Assembly: GCA_021798415.1 (NCBI GenBank)
Contig: JAJZGO010000082.1
Coordinates: 1 to 6,671 of the forward strand
DNA from: Thermoplasmata archaeon
GTDB taxonomy: Archaea; Thermoplasmatota; Thermoplasmata; Lutacidiplasmatales; UBA184
Direction: 5' to 3'
Length of the DNA: 6,671 nucleotides
Position numbers and translations under genes: made by a program. Below are positions 5,019 through 6,671 of the stretch, one piece after another. The notes under the pieces are model-generated. The model searched no databases. It saw only the letters and a program-made list of their open reading frames with translations, and was not told the DNA's origin. The first letter of the stretch is position 1; each line of letters starts with the position of its first letter.

Positions 5019-5918
5019 ATGCCGAAGAAGAGGGACATCCTTTCGAAGCTCACCAATGAACAGCTGATTGCGCTGGCAGCGGCGTACGATATTGAGCTCG
5101 ATAGGTCGTTGGCCAAGGTCGGGTTGGTCGAGGCACTCGCGTGCTCCCATCGAATAAAGACGGAGGGCCTGATTGAGTTGTCCGCCCGAATCTCGGCCCT
5201 CGGTGACGTTCCTTCTGCAGTATTCGAGAGTCGACAGGACTTCTTCGAAGAGACAGCGATACTAGCCTTCGACCAGATTGATACAATCGGCGATACCCTT
5301 TCGGTCGCCATCGCGGCTTACGAGGTGATTGAGCCGGGCTACGCCCAGAAGCTGACGAACCAGCTCAACCAACTTCGTAGCGGCAAGATTGCAACGATGG
5401 GCTCTGCCCCCAGCCACGTATGGTCTGTGCTATCGAAGAAGCAGCAAGGGGCTTATGGCATCGCGAGGAGCCTGTCCTACCAGATACCGAAGTTTGTCGA
5501 GACAGCAATCGTCGCGTCAGCCGATACGGACTTTGCCAAGAGGCATACCGCATTACAATCGAGACCGCTTCCACCGAGAATCGCTTACTACATAGGACAA
5601 TCCTACCGTTGCTTTATCGCAGGTTGCTACGATGCATCAATCGTAATGCTTGCACGCTCATTGGAAAACCTCCTGAGACACCGACTTGAAAAAGTCCCAG
5701 TCACGATCGACCCGAAGGCCACCCTGGGTCAAATGGTCGGACTTTATCGTCAGAAGATCGGCAATGACGCATGTTTGGAGAAGATTCTCGAGGTATCGAA
5801 TATGGACAGAGTCATTTCTGCCCACGACGTGGCCCCTTACAACAAGGAAATGGAGAGGAGGGACGCCGACCACGCTTGGACCGCTTTTGAAATCGTAGTT
5901 CGTGAACTACCGCCATAG
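5019..5918 (+). CDS. SAP-like N-terminus plus HEPN/DUF4145-like C-terminal domain (island gene 4)
   Basis: This is a 299-residue protein. Residues 4-42 (RDILSKLTNEQLIALAAAYDI, then SLAKVGLVEALA) resemble a SAP/HeH helix-extended-helix DNA-binding segment. Residues 50-175 are helical with no known motif. Residues 185-299 look like a HEPN domain of the DUF4145 sort: IAYYIGQSYRCFIAGCYDAS and IVMLARSLENLLRHRL (188-223), TLGQMVGLYRQKIG, then R264-x4-H269 (RVISAH) and a final amphipathic helix. R-x4-6-H is the usual HEPN RNase motif, so RNA cleavage is plausible but unproven. I chose ATG 5019; the open frame reaches 4725, but that part lies inside gene 3. Earlier TTG 4983, GTG 4989 and TTG 4992 are weaker options. 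The GGAG at 5002-5005 is rather far from ATG. GC is roughly 53% in sampled stretches, the lowest of the island. It follows gene 3 by 50 bases and is probably in the same transcript. Confidence 0.82.
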   Translation: MPKKRDILSKLTNEQLIALAAAYDIELDRSLAKVGLVEALACSHRIKTEGLIELSARISALGDVPSAVFESRQDFFEETAILAFDQIDTIGDTLSVAIAAYEVIEPGYAQKLTNQLNQLRSGKIATMGSAPSHVWSVLSKKQQGAYGIARSLSYQIPKFVETAIVASADTDFAKRHTALQSRPLPPRIAYYIGQSYRCFIAGCYDASIVMLARSLENLLRHRLEKVPVTIDPKATLGQMVGLYRQKIGNDACLEKILEVSNMDRVISAHDVAPYNKEMERRDADHAWTAFEIVVRELPP

Positions 5919-6011
5919 TCGAGTCTCAGAAGCGAAACCGGGGGCTACTAACTCCTGCCAGGCGGTCGCGACAAAGGACGACGTCCGGCGCGCGATCTTC
6001 GGGAGGTTTCG
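5919..6011. other. Short gap after the island
   Basis: Composition rises back to the GC-rich level of the flanks here. There is no T-rich terminator, tRNA end or inverted repeat marking an element boundary. The last ten bases hold the ribosome site of the next gene. Confidence 0.5.
6001..6007 (+). promoter_or_regulatory. Strong ribosome binding site of the small basic protein
   Basis: GGGAGGT lies four bases before ATG 6012, the best ribosome site in the window. It is the main reason to accept the short plus-strand gene over the longer minus-strand frame opposite it. Confidence 0.62.
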
Positions 6012-6290
6012 ATGCCGACGTTCGCAGACCTCACGCGTCGGCAACGCTCCCGCGTAGCGGAGCGCGACGCTGACCGGTCTTGGGTCGCCGCTAACGGACC
6101 CCTCAAAGGCGGACAAAGAGCGTTTCGCAAGATCCTCCGGGTACGGGGGATGAAGGTGCCTGACCACTACCGGCAGTCGACGCGGACCGCCCAAGAAGCC
6201 CAGGCGGAACGCAAGTTCGTTGAAGGGGGCCTCGGCCGCGAGGGCAGCTGCGGCAGACATCGTTACCCGGGGACGGCCGATAAGGGGTAG
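6012..6290 (+). CDS. Small basic orphan protein, 92 residues
   Basis: I do not recognise it. The protein is strongly charged and basic, with an RRQRSRVAERDADRSW helix (residues 9-24), a GPLKGGQRAFRKILRVRG segment (29-46) that could form a nucleic-acid-binding turn and helix, a polar QEAQAERKF helix (61-69), and a glycine-rich tail with one Cys. It has no signal peptide or membrane helix. Support for it is the strong ribosome site at 6001-6007 and mostly G or C third codon positions. The opposing minus-strand frame (5907-6353) has no ribosome site or recognisable motif and looks like a shadow. It starts about 90 bases after island gene 4; whether it belongs to the island is unclear, since its base composition matches the flanks. 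It could also be a chance frame in GC-rich DNA. Confidence 0.5.
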   Translation: MPTFADLTRRQRSRVAERDADRSWVAANGPLKGGQRAFRKILRVRGMKVPDHYRQSTRTAQEAQAERKFVEGGLGREGSCGRHRYPGTADKG

Positions 6291-6293
6291 TCC

Positions 6294-6341
6294 GTGCCGG
6301 CTGTTGTTGCGAAGAAGGGCGGCCGACATCCGGCCCGGCAC
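6294..6341. repeat. Nested inverted repeats just after the small basic gene
   Basis: GTGCCGG (6294-6300) can pair with CCGGCAC (6335-6341). Inside it GGCCG (6321-6325) can pair with CGGCC (6331-6335) over a five-base loop. The two share base 6335, so they cannot both form fully. No T run follows, so a simple terminator is uncertain. Confidence 0.4.
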
Positions 6342-6367
6342 GACCTGAGGCACTCCGCGGGGCCGGT

Positions 6368-6418
6368 CCGCCGATCGCCGTCCGCTCGGCGGCCGATGTA
6401 CTCGCCCCGGCCGCCGAG
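6368..6418. repeat. Overlapping, mutually exclusive inverted repeats between convergent genes
   Basis: CTCGGCGGCC (6385-6394) is a perfect 10-base inverted match to GGCCGCCGAG (6409-6418), with a 14-base loop. The same left arm can instead pair with CCGCCGA (6368-6374) through TCGGCGG (6386-6392), with an 11-base loop. The element lies in the 3' region shared by the small basic gene (+) and the membrane-protein gene (-). It could act as a bidirectional terminator or a structured 3' UTR. GC-rich DNA makes such repeats easier by chance. Confidence 0.5.
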
Positions 6419-6437
6419 ACTCCTCTCGGTGGGTCCC

Positions 6438-6454
6438 CGGTCCGATGAGGACCG
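6438..6454. repeat. Perfect 6-base hairpin CGGTCC-GATGA-GGACCG
   Basis: This compact stem with a five-base loop lies between the 6385-6418 repeat and the membrane-gene stop. Its left arm is also present at 6364-6369 as part of the direct repeat CCGGTCCG (6363-6370 and 6437-6444), so the right arm has two possible partners. It may be part of the same structured 3' region. No T run follows. Confidence 0.42.
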
Positions 6455-6528
6455 AGGGTTCGGGTCCGCGCCTTTCGGCCCGCCGGCGAAGCTTCTCTAC
6501 TCGAACCGCCGCGGAACCGTCCGTCGCG

Positions 6529-6671
6529 TCATGCCGGGGCGGGGCGGTATCCTGCCACGGACGGCCGCGGTGGCCGGTCGCCGGCGAGCCAGAGGGCGTA
6601 CGCGCGACCCAAGTAGCGGGCCCCGATCAGGATGACAACGAGCGAGGCCGCTGCCGCCAGGTCGAACAGCC
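6529..6671 (-). CDS. C-terminal end of a membrane protein, 5' part outside window
   Basis: A minus-strand frame enters from the right edge and ends at TGA 6531-6529, giving the last 46 residues with no start codon in the window. It contains one clear membrane helix, LAAAASLVVILIGARYLGRAY, followed by a short loop and a proline- and arginine-rich cytoplasmic-type tail (GDRPPRPSVAGYRPAPA). The strongly hydrophobic, Ala/Val/Leu-rich helix followed by positive charges is hard to explain as a chance frame. Too little is present to name the family; a transporter permease or other multi-pass protein is possible. It converges on the small basic gene across about 240 bases of inverted repeats. Confidence 0.6.
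   Translation of the reverse strand, partial: LFDLAAAASLVVILIGARYLGRAYALWLAGDRPPRPSVAGYRPAPA

Noticed and set aside
2660..6020. Search for direct repeats, integrase, transposase or CRISPR array framing the island
   Set aside because: No matching repeat at the two composition boundaries, no recombinase motif in any frame and no repeat-spacer pattern could be seen by eye.
5907..6353. Minus-strand 148-codon frame opposite the small basic gene
   Set aside because: It starts at a GTG with no ribosome site, shows no recognisable motif, runs into the end of island gene 4, and opposes a frame with a much better start signal.
6425..6475. tRNA-like T-arm (GGGTTCGGGTCC) near a hairpin
   Set aside because: The loop lacks the conserved A58, and no cloverleaf, anticodon stem or acceptor pairing could be drawn on either strand.
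6294..6635. Plus-strand 113-codon frame after the small basic gene
   Set aside because: It is Arg/Pro/Gly-rich with no motif, crosses the inverted repeats and overlaps the membrane-protein tail encoded on the other strand.

Overview
The window is GC-rich and most likely archaeal, probably from the Thermoplasmatota, though that assignment is an inference. The evidence is a mevalonate-pathway kinase, a YchF GTPase of the archaeal/fungal Ygr210 type, TATA-like boxes about 26 bases ahead of start codons, and GGAGG-type ribosome sites. I ran no database search; all family calls come from reading motifs.

Left part (1-2667), conserved housekeeping. The tail of mevalonate kinase (+) converges, across a gap of about 14 bases, on a minus-strand group. 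Reading leftward from about 2670, the group is a ribbon-helix-helix (RHH) regulator, a possible small zinc-binding protein, a PduO-type cob(I)alamin adenosyltransferase and the YchF/Ygr210 GTPase. Close spacing suggests one transcription unit. Its likely promoter is a TATA-like box at 2690-2697, placed for a leaderless message starting at the regulator's GTG.

Middle part (about 2670-5918), an accessory island. After an AT-rich divergent intergenic region come four plus-strand genes with clearly lower GC than the flanks. They encode a winged-helix protein with a proline-rich linker, a coiled-coil plus winged-helix protein, a ParB/sulfiredoxin-like protein, and a protein with an N-terminal SAP-like segment and a C-terminal HEPN/DUF4145-like domain carrying an R-x4-H motif. 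The first three genes are joined by ATGA stop/start overlaps, so they are almost certainly co-translated. The fourth follows after about 50 bases. The combination looks like an uncharacterised DNA-binding plus candidate RNase module, perhaps for defence, toxin-antitoxin function or element maintenance. This is the most interesting object in the window. No integrase, transposase, tRNA or flanking repeat was found to explain how it arrived.

Right part (5919-6671), back to high GC. A small basic orphan protein with a very good ribosome site is followed by about 240 bases rich in GC inverted repeats, some mutually exclusive. Last comes the C-terminal end of a minus-strand membrane protein that runs off the window.
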